Below, piece by piece: positions 25,601-38,031 of a stretch of DNA of 64,000 nucleotides. The DNA is from Myrica gale (lineage: Eukaryota; Streptophyta; Magnoliopsida; Fagales; Myricaceae). The translations under genes and the position numbers were made by a program. The stretch lies in contig OZ005619.1 of the NCBI GenBank assembly GCA_963930655.1, forward strand, positions 19,119,752-19,183,751, given 5' to 3'. The notes beneath the pieces were generated by a model. The model was given only the letters and a program-made list of their open reading frames with translations. It was not told the origin of the DNA and did no database searches. Numbering within the stretch: position 1 is the stretch's first letter; each line of letters begins with the position of its first letter.

Positions 25601-26544
25601 AAAATATGCTACGTGAAACTCAAATACAGGAGATTCACAGACATAAATAGACATTCTTTTTAAGGCAAACAATTATCTAGTCATGCAGATTTAAAACCAT
25701 CACTCGAAACTAAAAGAAAAAAATAGATAATATTATTTAAAAGGATATTTTGCCAGTAAATCGGAAGACTTGGGTCATACCCTACCCATATAATTATTGC
25801 AGTACGCTATGTCCTCATGATGGCCGCATATTCAAACATGACAGTATTAATTAATATTTTCGTTCCTTTTTTGGTAGCGGGGAAAATCATGTTCAAATAA
25901 TTTCAAGGAATTAACTTGGTAATTTAGGCATGCATGAGTCTTAGTATTTATTCCTCTCGAAGTCTTAAGTTTCGAATTTTCATATATTTTAATCTTTTAC
26001 AATCAAGTAATAATCTGATTTTTATGAGACGTAAATTAAGATTATATAAGTTCAGGAGATTAATCCAAATGTCGAAACTCTAATATATACTTTCATTATT
26101 CTAAAACAAACATACATACTTTGTCTTATACCATATACTGACAAATTATACTCGTATTTAAAGTTAGCTCACAATATCATACAGAATCAGCATCAAGTAA
26201 GTTACAAAATTATAGCAACCTACCGGGCCTCTCGTCTGAGGTTTTTTTTTTTCTAAGCAATGCGTGGAACTTTCAAATCGGAAAAGATGTGGGAAAGCTG
26301 TATTGGAACGTGTCATGTTGCCAAAGGAACCAACGATCGATCATTTCAGATTGAGCAACTTTGTATCTTTAAGGAATCAGTTGAAGAAACCTTCAACTAT
26401 TAGACAACGTCGGGCAAGGGGTCCTTGCCTTTGTGAATTGTGGCCCCGCCACCGAGAAGACAAAAAAGCTTGGTGCCCTTTCGTTTTGTGATTCTGAATT
26501 AAGCAGATAATCGGGTACAGCGATAAATGAAATTTTTACCTATC
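22682..26544. other. Intergenic, nothing recognised
   Basis: This contains the distal promoter of the SEC14-like gene, CT microsatellites (about 23825-23840, 24245-24260, 24620-24640) and AT-rich DNA. The scattered open frames are short and unlike known proteins. Confidence 0.4.
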
Positions 26545-26910
26545 AATTGTCATGTTGTGATGTATATTACACTTTAAATTATTAATTTTAATATATTATA
26601 TTTTAAAATTATTAATGTTAAACATTTTGTATCTTAAGCTACTCAATTTGACACATTACACCCTCCAACTGTTACTATTAAACACTTTACACCTTCCATT
26701 TGACAATAATACTCTTGAAAAATTAATGAAATGACAATAATTTTTTCAATATATACAAAATGGGTTAATGATATTATCGTCATTTTAGTCTAAAAATTTG
26801 AAAAATAGTGCAAAGTGTCTAAAATTAGTAATTATAGGGTGCAATGTGTCAAACCTTATAGTTTAGAGTGCAAAGTGTAAAACCTATAATAGTTCATGTA
26901 AAAAAATTGT
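26545..26910. repeat. Degraded fold-back element (about 365 bp)
   Basis: The two halves are imperfect inverted copies. The left has TTTGACACATTACACCCT and the right, on the other strand, TTTGACACATTGCACCCT. ACACTTT and GCAAAGTGT motifs recur at spaced intervals in opposite orientation. This pattern is common in plant fold-back MITE families. The ends are approximate and no target duplication was identified. Confidence 0.5.
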
Positions 26911-29900
26911 ATTTTCCCCTTCCGTATAAACTTTGAAACAATTCAAATAGCACGAAGATAAATCAAAATATTACGCTCTGCAATAAACCATGAAGAACCA
27001 ACCTCCATGGGGCCATGGGCATGGAGTCATAAAGCTTGGTGGCCATGGAGGTCGAATTCTGTAGAGTTGGCATAAAAGATACCACTATTTTGATCCCATA
27101 TTTTGAAACTCATTGTAAGACTCGAGTTCTTTAAAATTTTACATAAACAGTGATGAATAATGTAACATTCACTTGTTATGTATATTTTTTTCTAAATTAT
27201 ACAGTACAATTGAGTCGAGAATACTAACCTCTTTTAAATAAATAAAAAATCTTCGCCCAGCAAAAAGAGTGCTGGAGAAAATTACAGTAGGACAATTTTG
27301 AACAAAGCATAGCGAACCTCAGCCTTCAAGAGCACACCAGTTCGAGTAAAAGTGCAGCAGATAATAATTAAGCTTTTGTGTATTCAAGCCAACATACCCA
27401 AAAGGGTCATAATATTGTTACGAAAGGCAAAAACGACAACTGGTATATTAACGTTATTCAAGTACTTTAACACTTTTAACTTAAGGCAGGCCTGTTCACC
27501 CTAATTCAAATGACTGCTCGATTATCTCTTTCCAACCAATTCAAAAGATATATTATAATATTGCAACTTTTCTTTGGGTGAATAGTACTTGTTGTGAATT
27601 TTTACAGCAAATATATAATAACAAAAATTAATATATTTTTAGAGATTAATACAATTCACCCATTAACAAATTTTCAGTGTAGTCGATAATTTTTGTTTGT
27701 TTTTTTCTTAGACAATCTGGCGGATACATCTCCTACGTTCTCGCTTAGCCTTAGAAAGCAGAATAGTTGAGAGATGACATAAGCACTCAGAGCTGATAAT
27801 TATACGACAGAGCTTGTCCCCTAGACCTCGTCCTCTTGCCCCCCCGTATTATTGATGGGGGTAACAATTATTCTAGTTTTAAAGGTGACGTCAGAACCCC
27901 GCAGAGTTTAACGCAGAGGACAAGGGGTTAACTTTGGGAGTAGAGGCGAGGGCTATGGCTATGGCTAGGGCTGGGCTTATCTCAGTTCTGGGCGTCTCCA
28001 TTTGGAGGCATCTATGGATCACAATAAAATGATGTGAAGGCTCTGCTAGTTCAGACGGTCCCTTCAGAGTCCAGCAAGTCGAGTTTTGGACTAATCGATT
28101 ATGTGGGACATGCAGATGGACCGAAGGCCGAAGGGTCCGAAAGGCCTGGTCAGGCCTCAATGTCCCACGAGTCAGCCTCCTAGGGAGCAGCACCTCTTGT
28201 ATTTGCACGTTTGTTTTTCTTTCTCCATGTAATTACTATTGGGACAGCAGACCTGATTTATAAGCATCATACGGAGTTTCTGGTGGGAGATTTTTTTTTT
28301 TGGTCTTTCACTAAAAAAAGATCATTTATTTTTTGGGTAACTAATTGATATAAGAGAGGAATTTTGTACGCTGTATTTAATCTGTTGCCCCCAATCAATT
28401 GGGTTCACCGAAGCTAATTGGGTTGAGCACTTGTCTAGCTCCATGGGCCCAAAACCGCATTAAGTTCGGATCAGTTCTAGGCTTTTGCCCACCCAAACTT
28501 CACGTTGCTTTTATATAACGTCACGGTTATATTTGACTTTTCAATCGTCGGATGTCAGTTGTCGTTTTTAATGAGTTACTGGGCTTGGGCCTTGGGTACG
28601 TTCGTAATCATGCATGCGTCATTCCTATATATAAATTTATAATATAAATCATGATAATTCCAAAATAATAATACGATATATTTGAAAAAACAGTTTGACC
28701 TGGTCAGCAAACGGTTGGTAGTTTTGTGAATGGGATTGATTGTTTGGTCCTTATATTAATTATAAGATAAATTCCATGACCAATGAAATTGGTAGCCATG
28801 ATTTTTCTTCATTCTGGAACTTCTTTCAAAGAGTTCCAAGATCCGATTTTCAGTATCAAAATATGATTTTTTTTTTTTGTATTAAGGAAATCTATTGCAC
28901 CCATTTGCATAATAAATTGAATGCAGTGACAAATTAAGGAGAGGTTAGATGACCTATACTAAAGTTATTAGTTTAATCACGAGTTCTTATCTTTAAGAGG
29001 AATCGGAACACCTCACCCAGACTATCCCTAATGAACCCTAACTATTGAGGCAAAGCGGAGTGGGTTAAAAACCTTGAAGAAGTAGAAAGCAAAAGAAGGC
29101 ATGACACGCCAATTTCTTGGGTGAATCATGTCTGATTCAACAAGTTACAGCAAGCACTGACACTTTCAAGACATCCTCAATAGACAGGTGGACTAATGGG
29201 AGGCAGTGACTTGTAGGAGACTCCTGAAAGAAGCTTTGTGTTGTCTTTGAAAACACGAGATGTGTCCCAAACTAGGAAAGAAAGAGTTAAAAGGAAATAT
29301 GTGGGTATCCTAAAACTTATAAAATAGTGGTAAAAAGACCAACATACGGTTTGAGGCATAAGGAATTTGGAGTGAAAAGGGGATACTGCTGAGAAGGGTA
29401 TCTGCAGTGGAAGTGTGAGAAGTACTGCTGATTGGTGGGGTGGCTCCTTGTTCTACAAGGCAAAAAGGGTTTGACAAAGACATTGCACCAAGAGCAAAAT
29501 ATGATGCGCATGATTGGTCTGTAAAGGGATGCAAAATGTCTCAGGAACTGTGACCCCATATATCTTCTTCAACCCTTGTCTAAGCAAAACCAACAGTCTC
29601 CCTGGTCTTAAATTGCTCCCGTTGTTTTAACCCACATGAGACACCCACCCACTTCTCCTGATGGGCTGGCTACAGTCCCTCGTCTCTCCATTGAAGAAGC
29701 TCTGGTTTCGCCTCAATTCAGCTCAAAGAAAGAGTAAGAGATATTGATGTCTATATGTTTCACCCTTCTGCTTGAAAAACATTTCAGAGGTTTCTAGATT
29801 TTTTGTCATGAGGGCAATCCTTATCCACCTGCGCCAACCTCAAGCTGGTTCTTTGATATACATGAACTGCTTTCCTGTCTCTCTATTCCCCATCTCTCAT

Positions 29901-30820
29901 ATCCCACACACAGCAGCAGCACTGGGATTGCTGTAGTTTACTCATCATTTTGTGAAACATTCTTTGTTTGGTAACCCTTTTTCCTGCATTTGTTAATTTC
30001 TTCCCCCATATTTTTCCTTTGAGTTTCAGGAAGAGGGATATACATTCTGTATGAGGATGTCAAGTCCTGCCCCTATGAAGATGTGCATGTCCTGTGGTCA
30101 ATACTAGTGGATTCTCATCCACCTTTGCCATCAAAGACTGAGGGTGCCGTGCACAGAGTGGACAAAATATGAAAGATTTGCAGTTATTTGCATTTTAATT
30201 TTCTGTCAAGCTCCAGTTATGTACATAGGAATATTTATGAGGTTTTCAATCATATAAAAAAAATTTCCTTTTTCTTTTCTTCCCTTTTTGGGTCTCTCAA
30301 GCACAAGAGATTTCCAATGTTAATACAGCATTTTATTTGGCTCTAAATCTAAAATAGCCTTTTCCTTTTACATTGTCAGTATGTTTAAAGCTTAAATGAC
30401 ACTAATTTTTTTCTCTCTCTCTCTCTCTGTTTTTGGCGGGGGAGGTTGGGGAAGGTAATGACTCTATTTCTCGATGCATTAGGCTAAAAAAGGTAGTAGT
30501 TCGTTCTACTTCTAGTTGGCTTCCTATTGTTGCAGGGTCTGTTTTCAGCAGTTGAGTTGCAGTTTTGTTTATTCTTTTCAAGTTTTCATATTATTATAGG
30601 AGACTTTCTTGAAGAGGACATGTGAAAACTATAGAAATCGACCTACAACCGACAAGATTTTCATGTTTTATTGCTGATCTTTAAGCAATCTCTATGTCGC
30701 TGTTGATTTCCATTAATTATAGAATCTAGAAAGCGATAAAGCAGTTTGGAATAAAAGTTCTCTAATCAGAAATAAACGAGGTTCTCGTGAACAAATGCCT
30801 TCGAAATAAATAGAAACATA
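26911..30820. other. Intergenic; possible spliced noncoding transcript near 29.7-30.3 kb
   Basis: No protein gene is supported. 27720-28210 is GC-richer and unassigned. Around 29700-30240 the plus strand has a transcript-like look: a donor-like TTTG then GTAACC near 29971, a pyrimidine tract with TTTCAG at about 30030, then a short open frame of 18 codons (30051-30107) rich in Met and Cys. This could be a noncoding RNA or a tiny peptide gene. Confidence 0.3.
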
Positions 30821-31974
30821 TAATGATTAGATTGAGTACACAGGTACAAAACACCGACAAAAGACAAAAAAAAAATATATTAAAATTTTGATTTTGACTA
30901 ATAATAATAATATTTTTTTTTTTTAAAAATAACTTTAAATGATAGTACTAGATGATATTCGTTTTGTAAAAAAAAAAAAGTAGGATTTGAATTGGTCATG
31001 TTTGGCAAACATAGCTGGATCTAAGGATTTGGCTTAAAAATTTCCAATTATGTCATGGACAAATTGATGTTAAATGACCAAGATATCATCCAGTAAAACG
31101 TGAAGAGCAGAAAAAAGGAAGGGTAAAATTGGGTTATGAAAAACATGTGGCCCTCAGCGTTCAGTGCATTAATACTTAGAAAAGTTGAATGAACGAAAAA
31201 ATCGTTCTTGATGTATCATTGTTGATACTTAGTTAAGGGCAATATGATCATTTTGTCTGACCACATATGACAACTGCAATATGCCCCCAGTCGTTTTTGT
31301 CATACCTGCAGCGTGTTAGTAGCGTGAATCACGCTTCTTCTCAATTGTCTCCTTTTTTTTTAAAACGGCATTTGTGTTTGTTTTTTTCTTTTTAAAAAAA
31401 AATTAACTGCATTAATAATTTGTCTTTTTCTTCTGTTTTTTAAATACTTTCAAATATTTATATTATAATAAAAAGAAATTCGAAATTCAAAATTATAATA
31501 AATATTATAAATAAACAATATTATTTTACATTTTATCTTCCTCACTCATCCCAATAAAAATTATCTACCAATAACAACCTTAAAAATCATCATTACTTTT
31601 ATTACACATCAATAACTTCTATACAAATAACAATACAACTATAATATCACATAAAAATTCTCAAAACACCTAAAATCCTAAAAATTTAGTCAAAACGAAC
31701 ATTCTACTAGTATACCTAATACCCTTGCGCAATCCATGGTTGTCTGTGTTGTAGGCACGAGTTATGTAACTGTGACCGGATATATACACATAATGATTAG
31801 ATTGAGTACACAGGTACAAAACACCGACAAAAGACAAAAAAATAATATATTAAAATTTTGCTTTTGACTAATAATAATATATTTTTTTAAAAAAATAACT
31901 TTAAATGATAGTCTAGTATACCTAATACCCTTGTGCAATCCATGGTTGCCTGTGCTGTAGGCACGAGTTATGTA
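30821..31974. repeat. Duplicated host block, one copy split by a transposon
   Basis: Block A occurs at 30821-30947 and 31791-31912; block B at 31707-31768 and 31913-31974. In the second copy A and B are directly joined; in the first they are separated by the element at 30951-31706. Copies differ by scattered substitutions and short indels. Confidence 0.75.
30951..31706. mobile_element. Harbinger-like nonautonomous element, 756 bp
   Basis: The ends are GATGATATTCGTTTTG and, on the other strand, TAGAATGTTCGTTTTG. CTA flanks both sides (30948-30950 and 31707-31709). The 11-nt ends closing in TTCG match those of the shorter elements at 6257-6445 and 40383-40561. No transposase is visible. The flanking host repeat has an uninterrupted copy downstream, which supports these ends. 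Confidence 0.75.
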
Positions 31975-32952
31975 GCTTTTTGTCAGATTTGGATCAGAAA
32001 ATGGTTTTCCAACTTTCAGCTGCCTAGGTTGACTTTTAGTACCAATTCATATCATATTGTACTGCAGTTTTAAACCATCTTTTTAATGGTATGGGTGAAT
32101 TAAACCTTCAAGAAGCTTGATAGGATTCAAAACTTCAAAAGCCATTGTATATCTACCGTTCTGCATGTTGTATAATTGAGTTCGCTATTCTTGATGACAG
32201 AAATCAACATCTCTATTTTTAGACATCGGTGAACCTAACCCACAATGTCTGGTCAAGCTGGATTGGATATCTTCTACTTTCATTATGTGCTCATTTTATG
32301 CTATAGACTATTGAAGTCTGAAGACATCCTTTTATTTTGGGGAAACCTGTCACGAGGTGCTAGCAGGATGATTTCAATATTAATGGAGATATGATATTCA
32401 TTGTCATATGTCTTCGACTCAGTTATACATAGATGGGCTACAATGACTGTCCGAAGAATATAATGTGACATGCGTACAAATACTTACCAAACCCTGGCCG
32501 TCGGAGGGCATTGAAATAATAATATATCATCTGGAAGAGGATTCCAAAGAAATTATTTGACCAGTACTTGGTTGAGTTCGCCCTTTCAAAAGGATTAAAA
32601 AGTATAATCCTGCAAAATTCAGCATTTTAGTCCCCCCCCCCCTCCCAAAAAAAAAGAGAACAGAGAGATGAACATATTTATACATAATTCTGCATATTCT
32701 TTTTCTAGTTCTTTTTTATCTAAGTCATCAACCCAACTCAGAATGAGCAACTTTTGGTATTGCTAGTTTCTGAGAGATCAAATATGTAAAATTACAGAAA
32801 ATAAATACTGGAGGCATGAAACCTACATAACTATGCCAGGGTCGAAGCATTATAAAGTTTGACAACCAAAAATGTGCGGGAAATCAAATGATAGTGCCCT
32901 TCACTCAATTTTCATGAGCTGCAGTCACTTACCAAAAGAGCGCCTTACAGCA
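31975..32952. other. Intergenic, downstream of the SurE-like gene
   Basis: AT-rich DNA with a C-run followed by an A-run at about 32630-32657. It probably includes the 3' UTR of the minus-strand SurE-like gene. No other gene is supported. Confidence 0.4.
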
Positions 32953-35900
32953 TCATAAGGCTGATGAAGAAGGGTATACAGCCACACTTGGTAGCCAATC
33001 TTGAAAGAAGGCATGGCAATCTTTTTCTGCAGGGGATAGGGCACCAAGAGGAGTGACCGTAATCTGACATAATATCCCGATACAAGTTAGTGAATCGCCT
33101 GTAAAAGCTAATGTGGCTCAAATAAATCATGCAGATGAATTTCAACCATCAAATCTACATACATATCCTTCTTGAAGATAACTGTGGTCTGTATCATCGT
33201 CACCAAGTTCAGCACCCCTCACCTAGGACAGTTGAACAGTTGAGTCACGCATTTATTAATTCAAACAAAAAAAGAGTGACTCATTCAAAAATGAAGCAAA
33301 AGACATGGGGAAAATTGATGTCATCTACGGCAGGCTTTTTAAGAAGAGTAAAGTAACTTGCTTACATGTTTATGATAAGTAACTTAACAAACAACTTTTA
33401 CTTTAAATTATGTTTCAGTTGTTATCGCAGTCCCTGTCTAATCAGAAGTATTGCTTATTAGATGAAATGATATGGATCAGAAATTCTACAATGATGAAAC
33501 TATATAATATCCAGGACACCATCCAACATATTCTCGTTCTCTACTTTAAAAAGCAATCACTCTTAACGGAGTAGAAGGGGCGGGTGGTATCTCAGGGTCA
33601 CTATTTTCTGAAGAGGCTTCCTCTTAAAGGAGTTCCTGCCACTACTGCATTGTCTCCCTATTCTTTTCTATTAGTGGGAACCATGAACAACAATGATGAA
33701 AATAGAAAGATTCTAGCTAGCGGTGGTAGAGGGAAGGAAGTCCAGTGCCGAAATCAAAGAGAAGGATGTCTTACGTAAAAGAGAGATGGTCTTAAAAAGA
33801 AAAGAAATTAGATTCTTGTTTTCAATGCAGAAAGAGGAGCTATTCTCACTTCTTTTCAGAACTCATAATTTTGACCCTTGGGCCATAAAACAGGGAAGTC
33901 TTTTATGTGATGAGGATGTTCAAAATTAAGGAACTCCAAAAGAAAAGATGCTTTGTTGAATGAAGGGGAACACAATAAAATGATTCTTCTGTGTCTGTAC
34001 AAAGCAGTTTGATTATGACTATTTTGTCTTTCATTTCTTCAGATAATATTTGAAGCAGTAGTTTGTTGAGAGAGAAAAATAGAGGAAAAATATTTGTACT
34101 ATTATCATTGGCATAGTGCCTTTATTGATGAGAATGATGGTGTAAATCTATGGTTCAATCTCAAAGGACTTCTGACCTAAATGTAACTGGCTGCAGGTCT
34201 ATAAGGTTTGATCAATAGGGCTTTCTGGTCATGCTTTTGAAAGTGGCCAGTAACTCTCTTGATTAATCTCCATTCTACATAACATAGGTTGAGATACTGA
34301 GGCAAAACTGAGATTCATTCATTTCATGTTATGGTGCGGATGGCTTACATTTTTCACTGAGTTGTTTGTGTTCATGATGCTTAATAACAAAGTGATTGGA
34401 GCAACACAGAAGTGGGATAAGTATGAAATATACATGCATGCTTCCAAGCAGAAAGCTAGCATGCAGAAGCAAACACAGAAGGGCCATGGATTTATCGAAG
34501 TAAGATCAACTTAATAAAATAATTGGAAACTATGAGGCTGGTTGGATAAAGAAAGGAACATACTTCCCTCTTGAACAAAAGACATTCCGGTGATATAGTT
34601 GAGGTTTCAGTTTCTTCCGATGCTTCTGAGTTAGCCTCCATAGTCATAGTTGATAACATCTTTCCTCCTTGCATGTTAGAAGTTATTTGCCTCCATCCCA
34701 TTCTGAAGATACTTGTACCCTGCTTAGTCAGCTTATACCCCTTTTCAAGGCACATGAAACAACAAAAAACACCATTACAACCACAAACCAACGAACACCT
34801 AGCAGCTACACCAGCTTCTCATAGCGAAACAAGAAAATTTACGTCAGAAAGCTCCTAACTGATCACACATGTTCAGTGAATAATCAGCTTAGTCAGCTTA
34901 TACCACTTTTCAAGGCACATGAAACAACAAAAAACACCATTACAACCACAAACCAATGAACACCTAGCAGTTGCACCAGCTTCTCATAGCGAAACAAGAA
35001 AATTTATGTCAGAAAGCTCCTAACTGATCACACATGTTCAGTGAATAATCAGCAAGAATAAATTCACCTAGAAGGTTCTTACTGAAAATCAAAAACTAAG
35101 TGGGTGCTACTATCTAGCACAATTTAAGAAGCAATGTCCTCCTTCCAGAATTACAATGCCTATGCATAGGATCTCTAATATTTTAACATCCAACAGTGAC
35201 ATGTTCCCAAGAGAGATTGAACTTACCTTATGATTAGCAACATTTGTTGGTAGATCTATATTTATAAAACATCTTTGCGGATAGGTATGATTTCTGATCT
35301 CGGCGACAATAGCACCTATTATTGGTAAACAAGCCTCAGCAGCAAGTGTAAAGTCCTGAATATTGCTCTTGCCTCCATCCCTGAGGGTCACAAATCAGAT
35401 CACTCGCATAGAAGAAAAGAAACCCTTGTCACAATAGTGAGGTAGGTTTAATGAAATGTAAAACAGCTGAAAGATTTTTTGGCCAACGCATATGATGGCC
35501 ATAACTGTTGGCGCATTCATTAATAATATACTGTGAAAAGTATTAAAAAGAAAAGTTGACTCTGAAAGAAAACATTTACTCTATATGTAGGACTTTCTCC
35601 ATACATATATGCTTACATACCAATTGTATGATATAGAGACAGAAGGTACACCATTGAAAAAGGCCTCTCGAGCACCAGCTACTGTGCCGGAGAAGACTCT
35701 GCAATTCCAATCGCATACAATCAGCAAACATATGAAATAACTGGGACAAAGAAGTTAAATTGCATCATATTAACCAAATTCCAGCAGGAAACTAGGTACT
35801 TGAATGGAAAAAGTGGCTCATAAACAGTGTTTGGAAATCTCACAAGAGTAAAATCAGTGGAATTCCTATTGAAACAGTTTTGAATGACGTTTCCTAGTGA

Positions 35901-38031
35901 TAGTGCACTTGGAAATTTTTGTGGCAAGAGAATCATTTCAGTTTTTCCCATTACAATGGCTGGCACAAGTCCAATTTTTTCAAAAGCGCCTTGAAATAGC
36001 TGGAATGGGGTTCAAAGATTAGAGACGAACTTCTGTACAGATCCAAACTAGTTCCATCAGTTACAAAGACAAAGTAAAACAGGCTAAGATACCGATGGAC
36101 AGGTTTGATTTTGTTTCTAGGTATCTGTTTCCTCTTTTGTTTTTTTGGTCCTTTTAATTAAAGGGGAGCTTCTTGTCCCCTGGTCTTCTTCCCCTTTTTC
36201 TTTTTCTTGGCAAGGACTTCATTTCACAAAGAGAAAAAAAAAATCTTAATTATTCAGAATTTCAAAGAGAAGGCAGGTAAGAAGACAAACATGTGATAAC
36301 CACAGTTGCTACCCATGTTTATGCCACTGACTACCTGTGAGCAGAAATGGGAAAAAAGTTAGCAAGAAACAAAAGTCCAGTTACTTTAATTAAGAGGACT
36401 CTATCCAATGGACAATTACCAGGACTTCTATCCAAGGGATCCCACATTTAGTTTCAAGTGTTTGTACAAACATTTTGTCCACCCAACAAATTGACATCAA
36501 CACACACACACATGTATGTGTCTATTGGGAGCTAGAGTTGCAGTGTCATTGGAAGCCCTTAAGGCACATTGTTGAGGTGTCAAGAAACTTGAGAGACAGG
36601 AGTATATACGTTTTAAGCCCTCCAAACAGAGAAGGTAGCCAGATGGATGCATGATAAGGGACAGACAATTTAAGCACATAAATTTGTCCTCTCTAGCAAT
36701 GCAACTAAGAAACTTCATAAGCAAACACTAAAGCCAGAAAGTTACCAGATCAGCAACTGTAGGAAAGAGCACTTTGGAGATTCCCAAAGAAGTACAGTCA
36801 GCTGGAGTTCCTGCAACCATATGCAAAAGCTGATGCTGGCAAAAATAATAAACAAGACCTATCTGACTTAATACTTCAAATTGAGGATATTCGTTACAAG
36901 TTCCTCCATCTCACTACTTCAGTCCTACAAAAATAAAAAAATTTGGGAAAGAAAAACAAAATGAAAGCACCGGTTTTAAGAATAATTCGTCAAACACTTA
37001 AGATGATGAGTCCCTACAAAACATCTGAGGAACTACATAGAACTACTACAGAATAAACGACATAATTAATATGTCTGCTGATCAACTACGTTCTTCAAAG
37101 GTATGATACTCGGGGTAGATTCCAGGCTGAAGAGGCAATGATATTAGCAAAAGCTTGGAAATTCTGGAAGCTGTCGATGAAAAAGCCAATTAAATGGAGA
37201 ATGCTACAAACCGGAAACTGCAAACGCTGTTACTCCATCAATATCTACTCGTTTGGCAGAGAGTGGGTGTCGCCAGGTGATACCATGACTAACGGCTGAC
37301 TTTTCCCTGAAAATGACGCATTAAGAAGTCACGGAACTCCCTACTGAAAACTCGGTTCACGCAAATGAATTGTGGTCTCCACAGACGGCAACATTTCTGT
37401 AATTTGACTAACACGGATGCGCATGACGATATTAAACTCATGCACAATAAATGCAAACTACAGTGAGCATTGACACTCGAGAGGTTGAATCAATATCGGC
37501 ACACATAAATGTGTTTAAATCTATATAGAAATCGATATTATCTTGTGTATCAGAACACTTAGTAAACTGAAAACAACTAAATTATAACCTGTTACACAGA
37601 TAAAACTTGCATATCAAAATCCGAGTAAAACAGAGGTGGATAGTGTTCTACCGCGTTTCATAACACAAATACAAAACAGACACAGAAGCGTCATTATTTA
37701 CAGTACAGCCATCGTGTACGATTGTTCGTACGGAAACGCATTTTCGCAATATAATATATGAGCGTTGAAAGTTGAAGCTGGAATTAAAACACGCAGAGCT
37801 TAGAATCTCAAGAATCCAGCTAAATACAGTCACCACACACGCTTGCAATTAATAGACAGACAGATATACACACAGAGGAAATACGAAGATAGGTACGCAC
37901 GAATCGGGAGCGCAGACTTGAATATTATAGCGATCCGTGGAGACGAGGACTCGAACCAGGGATCGCAGACCCGGCGCGTCGATTCCGTCGTCGTTGGTGA
38001 CCATGATCGTCGGCCTGTGGCTGTGCTCCAT
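32953..38031 (-). CDS. SurE-like 5'-nucleotidase / phosphatase
   Basis: SurE enzymes are metal-dependent phosphatases that remove phosphate from nucleoside monophosphates and related substrates. Nine exons join in frame: 38031-37901, 37306-37212, 36810-36746, 36334-36291, 35698-35621, 35380-35227, 34740-34564, 33222-33163, 33063-32953 (304 aa, normal for the plant family). Hallmarks in order: the metal-binding N-terminus [37 protein letters not shown], the [12 protein letters not shown] loop, [11 protein letters not shown], and INIDLPTN. The C-terminus carries the usual plant ending [15 protein letters not shown]. No transit peptide is evident, so cytosolic placement is inferred. The exon beginning at 34740 has a duplicated acceptor region upstream in the intron (34887-35051). 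Confidence 0.93.
34722..35051. repeat. 165-bp tandem duplication spanning a SurE intron-exon border
   Basis: Two copies (34722-34886 and 34887-35051) differ at only a few positions. The unit includes the first ~19 bases of the SurE exon at 34740-34564, its acceptor and about 146 bp of upstream intron. Transcription meets the 34887-35051 copy first, so the intron holds a decoy acceptor. Confidence 0.9.
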
